DNA of 64,000 nt from Beijerinckiaceae bacterium. GTDB lineage: Bacteria > Pseudomonadota > Alphaproteobacteria > Rhizobiales > Beijerinckiaceae. Numbering within the stretch: position 1 is the stretch's first letter; every line of letters starts with the position of its first letter. The stretch spans positions 1 to 64,000 of the forward strand of contig CANGFT010000015.1 of assembly GCA_947453205.1 (NCBI GenBank), in the 5' to 3' direction. The position numbers and the translations under genes were made by a program. Under the pieces are notes generated by a model, which searched no databases, had not been told where the DNA came from, and was given only the letters and a program-made list of their open reading frames with translations. Positions 33,567-42,800 of the stretch are shown here, piece after piece.

Positions 33567-35063
33567 ATGCCTTCTGCGTCACGCTCTCGTCCCGGCGCGA
33601 CTGCGACGCAGGATTCGTCGCATGAGGCCGCGCGGCAGGCAAGCTTGGCCGCAGAGGCGCCGCCGCCCGATCCGGAAATAGCGGCGCTGGCCCAAAAGCA
33701 AGGCCTGACGGCCGAACGGGTTCCCTCGCTGAGGGTGGGCGTCGCATTCGCTTTGTTGGTCGCAGCAGGGCTGGCGGCCTTCATCGCGGGCGGGGCGGTC
33801 TGGCTTGTGATGAGCGGCTTTGTTTCGCTGATCCTCATCGGCGCCATTCTCCTGCGCCTGACGGCCGCTCTCGCGGGCCGCGCGCCAAAGGATTGGACGG
33901 GGCCGGAGCCCCCCGACCACGCCCTGCCGCCCTACACGATCCTCGTTCCCCTCTACCGGGAGGCGGCGGTGCTGCCGCGACTGCTCGATGCGCTGGAGCG
34001 GCTCGACTATCCCCGCGCCCGGCTCGACATCAAGCTCCTGATCGAAGCTGATGACGAGGAGACGAAGTCGGCGCTCGAGCGGCTGGCGCCAGGGCCGACT
34101 TTCGCTGTCGTGATCGTCCCGCCGGGCCGCCCGCGCACCAAGCCCCGCGCGCTCAACGTCGGCCTCGCCGAGGCGCGCGGGCGATTGGTGACCGTCTATG
34201 ACGCCGAGGACGATCCCGACCCGCTGCAACTGCGCCGCCTCGCCGCCGCTTTTGCGCAGGCGCCGCCTCATCTGGCCTGCCTGCAATGCCCGCTCCTCAT
34301 CGACAACGCCCGCGACAGCTGGCTGGCCGGGCTCTTCGCGCTGGAATATGCCGGGCTATTCGATGTGCTTGATCCCGGACTCGCCCGCCTTGGCCTGCCG
34401 ATCCCGCTGGGCGGCACCTCCAATCATTTCCGGATCGAGGCTCTGCGGCGCCTGAATGGCTGGGACGCCTGGAACGTGACCGAAGACGCCGACATGGGCC
34501 TCCGTCTCGCCCGCATGGGCTATGCGGTGGGGACGCTGGACGCGCCCACATGGGAAGAGGCGCCGGCGAGGCCGCGCGCCTGGCTCGCCCAGCGCCGCCG
34601 CTGGATGAAAGGCTGGACGCAGACCTTGATCGTGCATCTGCGCGATCCCCTTCGTCTCCTGCGTGAGCTTGGCGCGCTCCGCGCCGCAGCGCTCATCGCC
34701 ACGCTGGCGGGGGGCGTGCTTGGCCCTTTGCTCGGCCCCTTCTATGCGGCGTTTCTGATCCATGACGCCATATGGGGCGGACTGCTTTCGCCGCAGACCC
34801 CGGAGCAGATGATCGTGAGCGCGCTCTGGTGCGCCATCGCCGCCCTTGGCGCGCTCGCCCTTCTGGCGCCCATGGCGATGGGCGCGCGGCGGCGCAGGTT
34901 GACGCGCCTGCTGCCGCTGCTGCTGCTGGCTCCGTTCTATCAAGCCCTGATGAGCCTTGCGGCGGCTTTGGCGCTGGTCGATCTCTTCATGCGTCCGCAC
35001 CATTGGGCCAAGACCACCCATGGCCTTGCGCGCAGCTCGCTTCGCGGCGGGCGGATTGGTTGA
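33567..35063 (+). CDS. Membrane-bound family 2 glycosyltransferase
   Basis: The 498-residue protein has two membrane helices (about residues 60-110), a cytosolic GT-A domain and three or four C-terminal helices. Catalytic marks are PPYTILVPLYREA, the UDP-sugar site VYDAEDDPDP, the base TEDADMGLRLA and the QRRRWMKGW motif of processive beta-glycan synthases. It belongs with cellulose-synthase-like GT2 proteins such as XagB but is shorter. It probably makes an extracellular polysaccharide; the sugar is unknown. The ATG at 33567 is chosen because the frame upstream overlaps the divergent gene. Confidence 0.82.
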   Translation: MPSASRSRPGATATQDSSHEAARQASLAAEAPPPDPEIAALAQKQGLTAERVPSLRVGVAFALLVAAGLAAFIAGGAVWLVMSGFVSLILIGAILLRLTAALAGRAPKDWTGPEPPDHALPPYTILVPLYREAAVLPRLLDALERLDYPRARLDIKLLIEADDEETKSALERLAPGPTFAVVIVPPGRPRTKPRALNVGLAEARGRLVTVYDAEDDPDPLQLRRLAAAFAQAPPHLACLQCPLLIDNARDSWLAGLFALEYAGLFDVLDPGLARLGLPIPLGGTSNHFRIEALRRLNGWDAWNVTEDADMGLRLARMGYAVGTLDAPTWEEAPARPRAWLAQRRRWMKGWTQTLIVHLRDPLRLLRELGALRAAALIATLAGGVLGPLLGPFYAAFLIHDAIWGGLLSPQTPEQMIVSALWCAIAALGALALLAPMAMGARRRRLTRLLPLLLLAPFYQALMSLAAALALVDLFMRPHHWAKTTHGLARSSLRGGRIG

Positions 35064-35145
35064 CCTTGGGGGCCGCGCTGCCTAGTGTGCCTCGCTCTCG
35101 CGCGGCCTCTTTCAGATCGTCCGCGCGCCTCCACAAGGATCTGAA

Positions 35146-36870
35146 ATGACCACTGCCGCTCCCGCGGCCTCCGGGCTCCCGTCGCTTCATGAAGCTGCTC
35201 TGACGTCAGCGGCCTGGCCTTTCGAGGAGGCGCGCAAACTCGTCGCCCGCGTCGAAAAGACCGGCCAGACGAATGTGCTCTTCGAGACGGGCTATGGTCC
35301 CTCGGGCCTGCCCCATATCGGCACCTTCGGCGAGGTGGCCCGCACGAGCATGGTGCGCCACGCCTTCGAGATCCTGACGCAAGGGCGCATCGCCACGCGC
35401 CTGCTCGCCTTCTCCGACGATATGGACGGGCTGCGCAAGGTTCCCGACAACATCCCCAACAAGGAAAGCCTGATCCCGCATCTGGGCAAGCCGCTCACCG
35501 AGATTCCCGATCCCTTCGGCAAGTTCGAGAGCTTCGCCCACCACAACAACGCGATGCTGCAGGCCTTCCTCGACCGCTTCGGCTTCCAATACGAATTCGC
35601 CTCGTCGACCCAGTATTACAAGTCCGGCCGTTTCGACGCCGCCCTGCTGCATATGCTGGAGCGGTTCGAGGCGGTGCAGGCGATCATGCTGCCCTCGCTG
35701 CGGGCCGAGCGCGCCTCCACCTATTCGCCGTTCCTGCCGATCCATCCCAAGACCCGCGTCGTCATGCAGGTTCCCCTTGAAGCCATGGACGTGAAGGCGG
35801 GCACGATCACCTGGCGCGATCCGCAGACGGGGGAGGCCTTCGAGACGCCCGTCACCGGCGGCCACTGCAAGCTGCAATGGAAGCCCGACTGGGCCATGCG
35901 CTGGTATGCGCTGAATGTCGATTACGAGATGGCGGGCAAGGATCTCATCGATTCCGTGAAGCTCTCCGGCAACATCGTGCGCGCGCTGGATGGAACCGCG
36001 CCCGAAGGCTTCAACTACGAACTCTTCCTCGACGAGAAGGGCCAGAAGATCTCGAAGTCCAAGGGCAATGGCCTGACCATCGAGGAATGGCTGACCTACG
36101 CCAGCCCCGAGAGCCTGTCGCTCTTCATGTTCCAGAAGCCGCGCGAGGCCAAGCGCCTCTATTTCGACGTCATCCCGCGCGCCGTCGACGAATATCTGCA
36201 ATTCCTCGGGGGCTATGGGCGGCAGGACTGGAAGAACCGCCTCGGCAATCCGGTCTGGCACATCCACAATGGCGCGCCGCCCGAGCCCGAAGTGCTGCAT
36301 CATCCCGGCGAAGGCGAGGGCGCGGGCACGCAGGTCTCCTTCGTCATGCTGCTCAATCTCGCCGCCGTCGCCAATAGCGAGGATCCTCAGGTGCTCTGGG
36401 CCTTCCTGCGCCGCTATGCGCCGAGCGTCACGCCCCAGACCCATCCGCGCCTTGATGCGCTGGTCGGCTATGCCGTGGCCTACTTCCGCGATTTCGTGCG
36501 CCCGTCCAAGACCTATCATGTCGCCGACGATGTGGAGGCGGGCGCCCTGCGCCAACTCGACGCCATGCTCGCGGGCCTGCCGGAGGGCGCCTCCGCCGAA
36601 GACATCCAGACCGCGCTCTATGACGTGGCCCGCCCCATTCCGCGCTATCAGGATCTGAAGGCCAAGGGCGCCACCCCCGAGCGGCCTGGCGTGTCGAACG
36701 ACTGGTTCAACATGCTCTATCGCGTGTTGCTGGGCGAGAACCGCGGGCCGCGCTTCGGCTCCTTCGTGGCGCTCTACGGGATCGCCGAGACGCGCGCGCT
36801 GATCGCCTCTGCGCTGAGCGGCGATCTCGCCCGCCAGCACGAGGCCTTCCTCGCCGCGCGCAAGAACTGA
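35146..36870 (+). CDS. lysS: Lysyl-tRNA synthetase, class I
   Basis: The 574-residue enzyme has the class I signatures HIGT at residues 57-60 and KISKSKGNG near residue 302, so it is the archaeal-type LysRS and not the common bacterial class II enzyme. It charges tRNA-Lys with lysine in the cytoplasm. Many alphaproteobacteria use this form. ATG 35146 gives normal length. A sulfite-exporter-type gene begins nine bases after the stop. Confidence 0.95.
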   Translation: MTTAAPAASGLPSLHEAALTSAAWPFEEARKLVARVEKTGQTNVLFETGYGPSGLPHIGTFGEVARTSMVRHAFEILTQGRIATRLLAFSDDMDGLRKVPDNIPNKESLIPHLGKPLTEIPDPFGKFESFAHHNNAMLQAFLDRFGFQYEFASSTQYYKSGRFDAALLHMLERFEAVQAIMLPSLRAERASTYSPFLPIHPKTRVVMQVPLEAMDVKAGTITWRDPQTGEAFETPVTGGHCKLQWKPDWAMRWYALNVDYEMAGKDLIDSVKLSGNIVRALDGTAPEGFNYELFLDEKGQKISKSKGNGLTIEEWLTYASPESLSLFMFQKPREAKRLYFDVIPRAVDEYLQFLGGYGRQDWKNRLGNPVWHIHNGAPPEPEVLHHPGEGEGAGTQVSFVMLLNLAAVANSEDPQVLWAFLRRYAPSVTPQTHPRLDALVGYAVAYFRDFVRPSKTYHVADDVEAGALRQLDAMLAGLPEGASAEDIQTALYDVARPIPRYQDLKAKGATPERPGVSNDWFNMLYRVLLGENRGPRFGSFVALYGIAETRALIASALSGDLARQHEAFLAARKN

Positions 36871-36879
36871 CCGCCGGGA

Positions 36880-37629
36880 ATGACGACCGGCGTCCTGCTC
36901 TTCATCTCCGCCATCAGCCTTCTGAGCTCGTTCGTCTCAGGAATCTTCGGCATGGCTGGCGGGCAGATCCTGCTGGCCTGCCTGCTGCTCTATCTGCCCG
37001 TCGCCTCGTCGCTGGTCGTATTCGCCGCCGTGCAGGTCGTTTCAGGCGCATGGCGTGGGTGGCTGTGGCGCAAGCATGTCGACTGGACGCTGACCTGGAA
37101 ATATATCGCGGGCTCGCTCGCCGCCTATGTCTTCATGACCTTCATCAATTTCGTGCCGGGCAAGCCGATGGTCTATCTGGGCATCGGCCTCATGCCCTTC
37201 GCCGCCTTCGCGCTGCCGAAGTCCTTCGCGCCCGACATCACCCGGCGCGGCGTCGTCTATGTCTGCGGCGCCATCGTCATGCTGCTGCAGCTCACTGTGG
37301 GGCAGGGCGGCAATATCCTCGACGTCTTCTTTCAGGCGAGCCCGCTCGACCGCAAGACCGTGGTGGCGACCAAGGCGGTCACCCAGCTCTTCTCGCAGGT
37401 GGTGCGGATCTTCTATTTCGGCGCCATCGCCACCGATGCGGTGACGGACATTCCGATCTGGGCCTGGGGCGCCTTTCTGACGATGACCATTGCAGGAACC
37501 TCGCTCGCCCCCATCGTGCTGCACCGCATGACCGATGGCGATTTCCGCAAATACACGAAGATCATCATCATCATCTTCAGCGCGATCTATGTGGCGCGCG
37601 GCTTGTGGCTGCTGGTCTATCCTGAATAG
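36880..37629 (+). CDS. TauE/SafE-family membrane permease
   Basis: The 249-residue protein has about eight hydrophobic helices and the family start SSFVSGIFGMAGGQILLA. TauE/SafE proteins export sulfite, sulfoacetate or other anions. The central QLTVGQGGNILDVFF and the late IWAWGAFLTMTIAGTS fit the duplicated half-structure of the family. It lies nine bases after lysS and may be read from the same transcript. Substrate is not predictable. No strong ribosome-binding site is visible before the ATG. Confidence 0.85.
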   Translation: MTTGVLLFISAISLLSSFVSGIFGMAGGQILLACLLLYLPVASSLVVFAAVQVVSGAWRGWLWRKHVDWTLTWKYIAGSLAAYVFMTFINFVPGKPMVYLGIGLMPFAAFALPKSFAPDITRRGVVYVCGAIVMLLQLTVGQGGNILDVFFQASPLDRKTVVATKAVTQLFSQVVRIFYFGAIATDAVTDIPIWAWGAFLTMTIAGTSLAPIVLHRMTDGDFRKYTKIIIIIFSAIYVARGLWLLVYPE

Positions 37630-37632
37630 GCC

Positions 37633-38130
37633 TCAGCCCTTCGGCCATTCCTTGATGAGGGAGTGCTGGTCGTCGCTGAAGAGATCGCCGACCTCCTCCT
37701 CCGCGCTGTAGCCCTGCGCCAGAAAGAACTCATAGGCCGTGTCGGTGGTGGTCAGGCTCATGCGGTCGGCGTGCTGGGCCTTGGCGTGGACCTCCATCCG
37801 CGCGAGCAGGGCCTTGGTCACGCCGCAAAAGCGCAGCTCCGGCGCCACATAGGCGAGCAGCACCTCGCCATGGTCCATGACGACGCCGACCCCCGCCATG
37901 GCCCCGCCGACTTCGGCGATGAAGCAGGTCGTGCCGGGCGTCGTGATCCAGACCTGCATGTTCTCGGGCGTCTTGTTGCAGAGCCAGCCTTCGAGCATGA
38001 GCGGATCGTCTCCATGGTCAAGTTTGCAAAGCTCAATGATCGAGCGGCGCACGAGGGCGCAGGCGGGCTCCGCGTCTGATGGTTGCGCCAGGCGCAGGTT
38101 AAGGTCATTTTCCCTTGCGTTCTGATCCAT
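37633..38130 (-). CDS. GNAT-family N-acetyltransferase
   Basis: The 165-residue protein has the GNAT order: N-terminal LRLAQPSDAEPACALV, central VGGAMAGVGVVMDHGEVLLAYVAPELRFCGVTKALL-type beta4/acetyl-CoA loop (degenerate R-x-x-G-x-G/A, here RFCGVTKAL) and C-terminal DTAYEFFLAQGYSAE. GGAGCG precedes the ATG. The acceptor substrate is unknown. It is convergent with the TauE-type gene, with three bases between the stops. Confidence 0.85.
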   Translation of the reverse strand: MDQNARENDLNLRLAQPSDAEPACALVRRSIIELCKLDHGDDPLMLEGWLCNKTPENMQVWITTPGTTCFIAEVGGAMAGVGVVMDHGEVLLAYVAPELRFCGVTKALLARMEVHAKAQHADRMSLTTTDTAYEFFLAQGYSAEEEVGDLFSDDQHSLIKEWPKG

Positions 38131-38234
38131 GATTCGCTCCGCTCCCGGCCTGTCGTCCGGTCGGGCGGGAAAATGGCCTTCAGGCGAGCCTTATGCAAGG
38201 GCTCGACGAACCGCCGCATATCCGGCAAAATGAC

Positions 38235-38630
38235 ATGATGTACCAGGCACTCACAGACCAGATTGAAATCACCGTCGAGCCCGAGTTCCAGGAGGATCGG
38301 TCGGACCCTTCGGCAGGCCGCTATTTCTGGGCCTATACGATCGAGATCGCCAATCGCGGCTCGCGCACGGTGCAGCTCGTGGCGCGCCACTGGCGCATCA
38401 CCGACTCCAACGGCAAGCTCAACGAGGTGCGGGGCGCGGGCGTCGTCGGCGAACAGCCGATCCTGCGGGAAGGCGAGAGCTTCCGCTACACCTCGGGCTG
38501 CCCGCTGCCCACGCCCTCAGGCTTCATGGGCGGCGCCTATCGCATGGTGGATGAAGACGGCGGGAGCTTCGATGTGGAGATCCCCACCTTCTCCCTCGAC
38601 AGCCCCTATATCAAGCGCGTCCTGAACTGA
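38235..38630 (+). CDS. apaG: ApaG protein
   Basis: The product of about 131 residues matches ApaG over its length: QALTDQIEITVEPEFQEDRS at the start, FWAYTIEIANRGSRTVQL, RHWRITDSNG and the Gly-rich turn EGESFRYTSGCPL. ApaG is an immunoglobulin-like beta protein that binds pyrophosphate-containing ligands; its cellular role is unsettled. The start at 38235 (MMYQAL) follows family length; an ATG at 38193 has a better AGGCGAG site and would add 14 residues. It precedes argE by ten bases. Confidence 0.93.
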   Translation: MMYQALTDQIEITVEPEFQEDRSDPSAGRYFWAYTIEIANRGSRTVQLVARHWRITDSNGKLNEVRGAGVVGEQPILREGESFRYTSGCPLPTPSGFMGGAYRMVDEDGGSFDVEIPTFSLDSPYIKRVLN

Positions 38631-38640
38631 GGGCTTCTGC

Positions 38641-39804
38641 GTGACCACTGAGCGGCTCGAAGCGGCGATCCAGCTCCTCGAGCGGCTGGTCTCTTTCGAC
38701 ACCGAAAGCGCCAAATCCAACCTCGCCCTCGTCAGGGATGTCGAAGCCTATCTGCGCGGCCTCGGGGTCGATTTCGTCACCATTCCCAACGCCGCCGGCG
38801 ACAAGGCCGCGATCTTCGCCACCATAGGCCCCATGCAGGACGGCGGCGTCGTGCTGTCCGGCCATACGGATGTGGTGCCGGTGGCGGGGCAGGTCTGGAG
38901 CTCCGACCCGTTCCGGCTGCGCCGCGAAGGGGGCAGGCTCTACGGGCGCGGCGCTTGCGACATGAAGGGTTTCGACGCGCTGGCGCTGGCCATGATTCCC
39001 GAATTTCAGGCCCTGCCCCTCAAGCGGCCCATTCACATCCTGCTCAGCTATGACGAGGAGACGACCTGCCTTGGCCCGGTGGACACAATCGCCCGCTTCG
39101 GCCGCGACCTGCCCCGCCCCGGCGCCGTCATCGTGGGCGAGCCGACGCTCATGCAGGTGGCCGACGCCCATAAATCCGTGGCCACCTATGTGACGCATGT
39201 GCGGGGGCATGAGGCCCATTCGTCGAACCCCATGCTGGGCGCCAACGCCATCGAGGCCGCCTGCGCGCTGGTGAGCGAGCTCTACCGCTTCATGGACGAC
39301 TGCGCGGCGCTGGGCGACCCCGGCGGGCGTTTCATTCCGGGCCAGTCGACCATCAGCGTGGGCGTCATTCAGGGTGGAACCGCCCGCAACATTCTGGCGC
39401 GCGACTGTTCCTTCAACTGGGAGTTCCGCGGCCTGCCCGGCGTGCCGCAGGATGCGGCGCTGCGCCATCTCGAAGGGGCCATCGCCCGCGACGTCCTGCC
39501 CCGTCTGCGCCGCTATGCGCCGCAGGCGGCCATCGAGACGCTGGCGGAGGTCGAGGTGCCCGGCCTAGCGCCCGAGCCCGGCTCGCCCGCCGAGGCGCTG
39601 GCCTTCAAGGCCAGCCGCCGCAACGCCACCATCGCGGTCTCCTACGCCACCGAGGCCGGACGGTTCCAGAGCGCGGGAATCCCCACCGTGGTCTGCGGCC
39701 CCGGCAGCATCGACCAGGCCCACCAGCCCGATGAATATCTTGAAGAAAGCCAGCTCGCCGAGGGCGTCGCCTTCATGCGGCGGCTGGCGGGGGAATTGCG
39801 CTGA
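38641..39804 (+). CDS. argE: Acetylornithine deacetylase
   Basis: The 387-residue M20-family zinc amidase starts with GTG (VTTERLEAAIQLLERLVSFDTE). Metal and catalytic residues are in LSGHTDVVPVAGQVW, RGACDMKGFDALAL and LLSYDEETTCLG, followed by EPTLMQVADAHKS and a late HQPDEYL. It removes acetyl from N-acetylornithine in arginine synthesis; closely related succinyl-diaminopimelate desuccinylases differ in these segments. It follows apaG closely on the same strand. Confidence 0.92.
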   Translation: MTTERLEAAIQLLERLVSFDTESAKSNLALVRDVEAYLRGLGVDFVTIPNAAGDKAAIFATIGPMQDGGVVLSGHTDVVPVAGQVWSSDPFRLRREGGRLYGRGACDMKGFDALALAMIPEFQALPLKRPIHILLSYDEETTCLGPVDTIARFGRDLPRPGAVIVGEPTLMQVADAHKSVATYVTHVRGHEAHSSNPMLGANAIEAACALVSELYRFMDDCAALGDPGGRFIPGQSTISVGVIQGGTARNILARDCSFNWEFRGLPGVPQDAALRHLEGAIARDVLPRLRRYAPQAAIETLAEVEVPGLAPEPGSPAEALAFKASRRNATIAVSYATEAGRFQSAGIPTVVCGPGSIDQAHQPDEYLEESQLAEGVAFMRRLAGELR

Positions 39805-39815
39805 ACGCTTCGCTC

Positions 39816-39845
39816 TTGCGAAACAGGGGCGGGAGCGGGTATAGA
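39816..39845 (+). promoter_or_regulatory. Candidate sigma-70 promoter of the tRNA-Gly gene
   Basis: TTGCGA at 39816-39821 and TATAGA at 39840-39845 are separated by 18 bp, each with four of six consensus bases. Transcription would start a few bases before the tRNA at 39858, giving a short leader as expected for a single tRNA gene. Confidence 0.5.
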
Positions 39846-39857
39846 GGCTGCAGCGAC

Positions 39858-39931
39858 GCGGGCGTAGTTCAATGGTAGAACGGAAGCTTCCCAAGCTTCA
39901 TACGAGGGTTCGATTCCCTTCGCCCGCTCCA
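39858..39931 (+). tRNA. tRNA-Gly (anticodon CCC)
   Basis: The 74-base gene folds as a cloverleaf. The acceptor stem pairs GCGGGCG (39858-39864) with CGCCCGC (39921-39927), followed by encoded TCCA. The D arm contains GTTC..GAAC. The anticodon stem GAAGC/GCTTC encloses TTCCCAA, so the anticodon is CCC and it reads GGG. The T loop TTCGATT is present. The CCA end is encoded. Confidence 0.97.
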
Positions 39932-39977
39932 GCTTCTACCTTGAAAAGCTGAACCTTTTCGATCACGAGGCAGGGCG

Positions 39978-40178
39978 ATGTCCGGCACCGCCATTCTTTC
40001 CAGCAATTTTCGAATTTCAATTCCTGAGCAACTGCGCGTGGCGCGGGGCTGGAGACCCGGTCAGGAACTCGCGTTCATCCCGAAGGGAGCTGGCCTTCTT
40101 CTCATTCCCGTTCCAGCGCGTTCGGAACTTGAGGGCATGGCCAAAGGCGCCAGGGCCATCGCTTATCGGGATCGTTAA
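39978..40178 (+). CDS. AbrB/MazE/SpoVT-type DNA-binding protein, orphan antitoxin-like
   Basis: The 66-residue protein has a swapped-hairpin AbrB domain: SSNFRISIPEQLRVARGWRPGQEL then FIPKGAGLLLIPV. Such proteins are usually antitoxins or small regulators. No toxin gene follows; a terminator and a convergent gene come next. It lies 46 bases after tRNA-Gly, and the first third of the gene is noticeably less GC-rich than its surroundings, which hints at acquisition at the tRNA. Function beyond DNA binding is unknown. Confidence 0.75.
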   Translation: MSGTAILSSNFRISIPEQLRVARGWRPGQELAFIPKGAGLLLIPVPARSELEGMAKGARAIAYRDR

Positions 40179-40198
40179 ATTGGTTTCCTGAAGGAAAA

Positions 40199-40225
40199 CG
40201 CCCCGCGCCAAATCGACGCGGGGCG
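40199..40225. terminator. Shared hairpin terminator between convergent genes
   Basis: A perfect 9-bp stem (40199-40207 with 40217-40225) has a nine-base loop. It is flanked by AAAA on one side and CATTCTTGT on the other. It lies between the antitoxin-like gene and the aldolase gene and could end both, best on the minus strand. Confidence 0.6.
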
Positions 40226-40239
40226 CATTCTTGTCCGGC

Positions 40240-40932
40240 TCAGTCTTCGAGCGTGTCCACATAGGTGAGGCCGGCCTTCGCCAGGGGTTCGCGCATCTTG
40301 TACATGTCGAGGCCGAGCACGCCGGCGGCGAGCTGGGCGCGCTTGTCGCCCTCATTGGCCTCGCGCGCTTCGCCCGCCTTGGCGACGGCTTCGGCGATCT
40401 TGCGCGGCACCACCACGACGCCGTCGTCATCGGCCACGACCACGTCGCCCGGCTTCACGATCTCGCCTGCGCAGACCACGGGAATGTTCACGCTGCCAAG
40501 GGTTGCCTTGACCGTGCCCTTGGCCGAGATGGCGCGCGACCAGACGGGGAAGCCCATCTTCTTGAGGCCGCGCACGTCGCGGCAGCCCGCGTCGATGACG
40601 AGGCCGACGACGCCGCGCGCCTTCAGCGAGGTCGCCAGCAATTCGCCGAACATGCCGTCGGTGTTGTCGCAGGTGACCCCGACCACGAGGATGTCGCCCT
40701 TGCGGCACTGCTCCACCGCCACATGCAGCATCCAGTTGTCGCCGGGCTGGGCGAGCACGGTGACGGCCGTGCCCGCGACGGCGGCGTCGGGATAGATCGG
40801 ACGCATATAGGGCTTCATCAGGCCGAAGCGGCCCATGGCTTCATGGGTCGTGGAGACGCCGAGATGCGCGAGGCGGTCGACGACGCTCTGGTCGGCGCGT
40901 TCGATCTTCTGAACGACGACGGGCTTGATCAT
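40240..40932 (-). CDS. ligK: 4-carboxy-4-hydroxy-2-oxoadipate aldolase / oxaloacetate decarboxylase (LigK/GalC type)
   Basis: The 230-residue RraA-fold lyase has [12 protein letters not shown] near residue 64, MFGELLATS near 94 and the metal/substrate motif [16 protein letters not shown] (Arg118, Asp119). The C-terminal [13 protein letters not shown] matches bacterial CHA aldolases closely and is absent from RNase-inhibitor RraA. It would split 4-carboxy-4-hydroxy-2-oxoadipate to pyruvate and oxaloacetate and decarboxylate the latter. GGAGAC precedes the ATG. It is the last gene of a seven-gene minus-strand run; LigJ hydratase is not present beside it. Confidence 0.86.
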   Translation of the reverse strand: MIKPVVVQKIERADQSVVDRLAHLGVSTTHEAMGRFGLMKPYMRPIYPDAAVAGTAVTVLAQPGDNWMLHVAVEQCRKGDILVVGVTCDNTDGMFGELLATSLKARGVVGLVIDAGCRDVRGLKKMGFPVWSRAISAKGTVKATLGSVNIPVVCAGEIVKPGDVVVADDDGVVVVPRKIAEAVAKAGEAREANEGDKRAQLAAGVLGLDMYKMREPLAKAGLTYVDTLED

Positions 40933-41004
40933 TGTGTGTCTCCGGTTTCAGATTTTGCAAATGCGATCGACTGCCGAACGCCGACTGCCGACTGCCGCTC
41001 CACG

Positions 41005-41877
41005 TCAGAACTTGTAGAGACGCGCGGGATTGTCGACGAGGATCTTCTTCTGCGCGACGGGGTCATGGGCGAAGAGCGGAATGAGGTCCACGAGCTCGCC
41101 GTCATTGGGCATGATCGACACATTGGGATGCGGCCAGTCGGTGCCCCAGAGCACGCGGTCCGGGATCGCCTCGACGAGCCTGGCGGCGAAGGGCACGGCG
41201 TCGTGGAAGGGCTTGCCGGTCGCCGAAGCGCGCTCGAAGCCGCAGCACTTGACCCAGCACTTCTCGTCATTGCGGGCGAGGTCGAGGAGGGCGTTGAAGT
41301 TCGGCTGGTCGAGGCCCTTGGCGGCCTTCACCGTGCCCATGTGGTCGATGACATAGGACAGGGGCAGCTTGGTCAGGATGGGCGTGAATTCGGCGACGGT
41401 CTCGGGGTCGAGATAGATCACGACATGCCAGCCGAAACCCTTGATCTTGTCGACGACGCGATAGAAGGAGCTCATGTCCGGCGTGCGGCCGAGGCGCTTC
41501 AGGAAGGTGAAGCGGCAGCCCATGATTCCGCCCTTGTTCAGCTCGTCGATCTGGGCCTCGGTGAAGCTGTCGTCGATATTGGCGACGCCCTTGTATTTGC
41601 CGCCGCTCACCGCGATGGCGTCGGTCACCACGCGGTTGTCGAGGCCGTGGCAGCTGGCGTTCACGATCACCGCGCGCTCAATGCCGATGGCGTCATGCAG
41701 CTTGCGGAAATCATCGAGGCCGGCGTCCGGGGGAATGTAGCTGCCGTCATCCGCATAGGGATATTGCGCGTCAGGTCCGAAGATATGGGTATGGGCGTCG
41801 CAGCTCCCCGGAGGCGCCTTGAAGGCGGGGGTCTTGGGGTGCAGGTCGGGGCCTTGGATTGTGGGTGTGCGGGCCAT
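41005..41877 (-). CDS. ligI: 2-pyrone-4,6-dicarboxylate hydrolase-like amidohydrolase (LigI type)
   Basis: The 290-residue amidohydrolase-fold protein follows LigI segment by segment: CDAHTHIFGP (His29, His31), CRFTFLKRLGR, GWHVVIYLD, VIDHMGT and LWGTDWPHPN. LigI opens the lactone of 2-pyrone-4,6-dicarboxylate to 4-oxalomesaconate without needing a metal. Here CCGFERAS replaces the CPDR stretch of the Sphingobium enzyme, so substrate preference may differ. It lies 72 bases upstream of the LigK-like gene and 34 bases downstream of the DUF1932 gene. Confidence 0.82.
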   Translation of the reverse strand: MARTPTIQGPDLHPKTPAFKAPPGSCDAHTHIFGPDAQYPYADDGSYIPPDAGLDDFRKLHDAIGIERAVIVNASCHGLDNRVVTDAIAVSGGKYKGVANIDDSFTEAQIDELNKGGIMGCRFTFLKRLGRTPDMSSFYRVVDKIKGFGWHVVIYLDPETVAEFTPILTKLPLSYVIDHMGTVKAAKGLDQPNFNALLDLARNDEKCWVKCCGFERASATGKPFHDAVPFAARLVEAIPDRVLWGTDWPHPNVSIMPNDGELVDLIPLFAHDPVAQKKILVDNPARLYKF

Positions 41878-41911
41878 GGGTCACCTTGTCTGGTTGGGGA
41901 TTTGAATGGGG

Positions 41912-42733
41912 TTACGCGCCAGCCTTGCCGGCGCCGCGCTCCTGCGCATCGGCGACGGCTCTGGCGAGGGAGCCGTCCATGCCGAGATCGTCGAGCATCA
42001 TGCCGGCCTCGCGCATTTCGGCGGCGCGGCGGATTCCGTGCTGGTTGACGCGCTGGGCCATGTAGCGGGCAAGGTCGGCGAAATCGATGCCGGGGAAGCT
42101 GGCCTCAAGGCTCGCGAAGACCTCGCTCTGCACGTTCCATTGCTTCGAGGCGGCGGCGCAATCGACGATCAGCGCCTCGATGCCCTTGATCATGATGCTG
42201 CGGCAGAGCTTCATCGCGGAGGCGCGGCCGGGCTCAGTGGTGACGGCCTTCACATTCATGCCGAGCGCATTGAGGATGGTCGAGGCCTCCTCCGCCGCAG
42301 GACCGCCCGCGAGGATCGGCACCTTGAGGTCGGGTCCGGGCACGGGGGCCATGACGGCGCCTTCCACATAGCGGGCGCCGCAGGCGTTCACGAATTCGGC
42401 GGCCTTCGTCTTGGTGCCCGGCGAGGCGGAGTTGATGTCGAAGAAGATCTGGCCGGGCTTGAGCCAGCTCGCGGCCTGTTCGGCCACGGCGAGCGCCGAG
42501 GAGGCGGTCACCGCCGAAATCACGATGTCCGCGCCGCTCGCCGCCGCTGCGGCGCTGGCGGCTGGCGCGACGCCCGCCGCGCGGGCCTTGTCCATGAGGC
42601 CTGCGGTCTCCGGCGCGTCGAACTTCAGGTCATAGGTGGTGACGCGCACATCGCCGCGCGCCAGAAAATCGCGGGCGAAGATCTGTCCCACTTCGCCAAA
42701 GCCGATGAGGGTGAGGCTGACGCTGTTCTGCAC
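41912..42733 (-). CDS. NAD(P)-dependent oxidoreductase with DUF1932 C-terminal domain
   Basis: The 273-residue protein has a 6-phosphogluconate-dehydrogenase-like Rossmann start (LTLIGFGEVGQIFARDFL), a substrate loop with FFDINSASPGTK and a helical DUF1932 domain. It resembles beta-hydroxyacid dehydrogenases, though the usual catalytic Lys region reads EPGRASAMKLCRSIMIKGIE-like with Lys in AMKLCRS. GTG at 42733 is chosen because GGGAG lies seven bases before it and the frame upstream has no family similarity. It probably oxidises a hydroxyacid intermediate of the surrounding pathway. Confidence 0.78.
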   Translation of the reverse strand: MQNSVSLTLIGFGEVGQIFARDFLARGDVRVTTYDLKFDAPETAGLMDKARAAGVAPAASAAAAASGADIVISAVTASSALAVAEQAASWLKPGQIFFDINSASPGTKTKAAEFVNACGARYVEGAVMAPVPGPDLKVPILAGGPAAEEASTILNALGMNVKAVTTEPGRASAMKLCRSIMIKGIEALIVDCAAASKQWNVQSEVFASLEASFPGIDFADLARYMAQRVNQHGIRRAAEMREAGMMLDDLGMDGSLARAVADAQERGAGKAGA

Positions 42734-42800
42734 CGCAATGCTCCCTGTCGCCGCCCTTTTCCGGGGCGCGTTGGCTGTGTGCCGCCCAGCCGGTTTGGAG

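Noticed and set aside
40240..40932. Annotation as RNase E inhibitor RraA
   Set aside because: The C-terminal [13 protein letters not shown] and the GDNWMLH segment follow LigK/GalC aldolases, and the neighbour is LigI-like.
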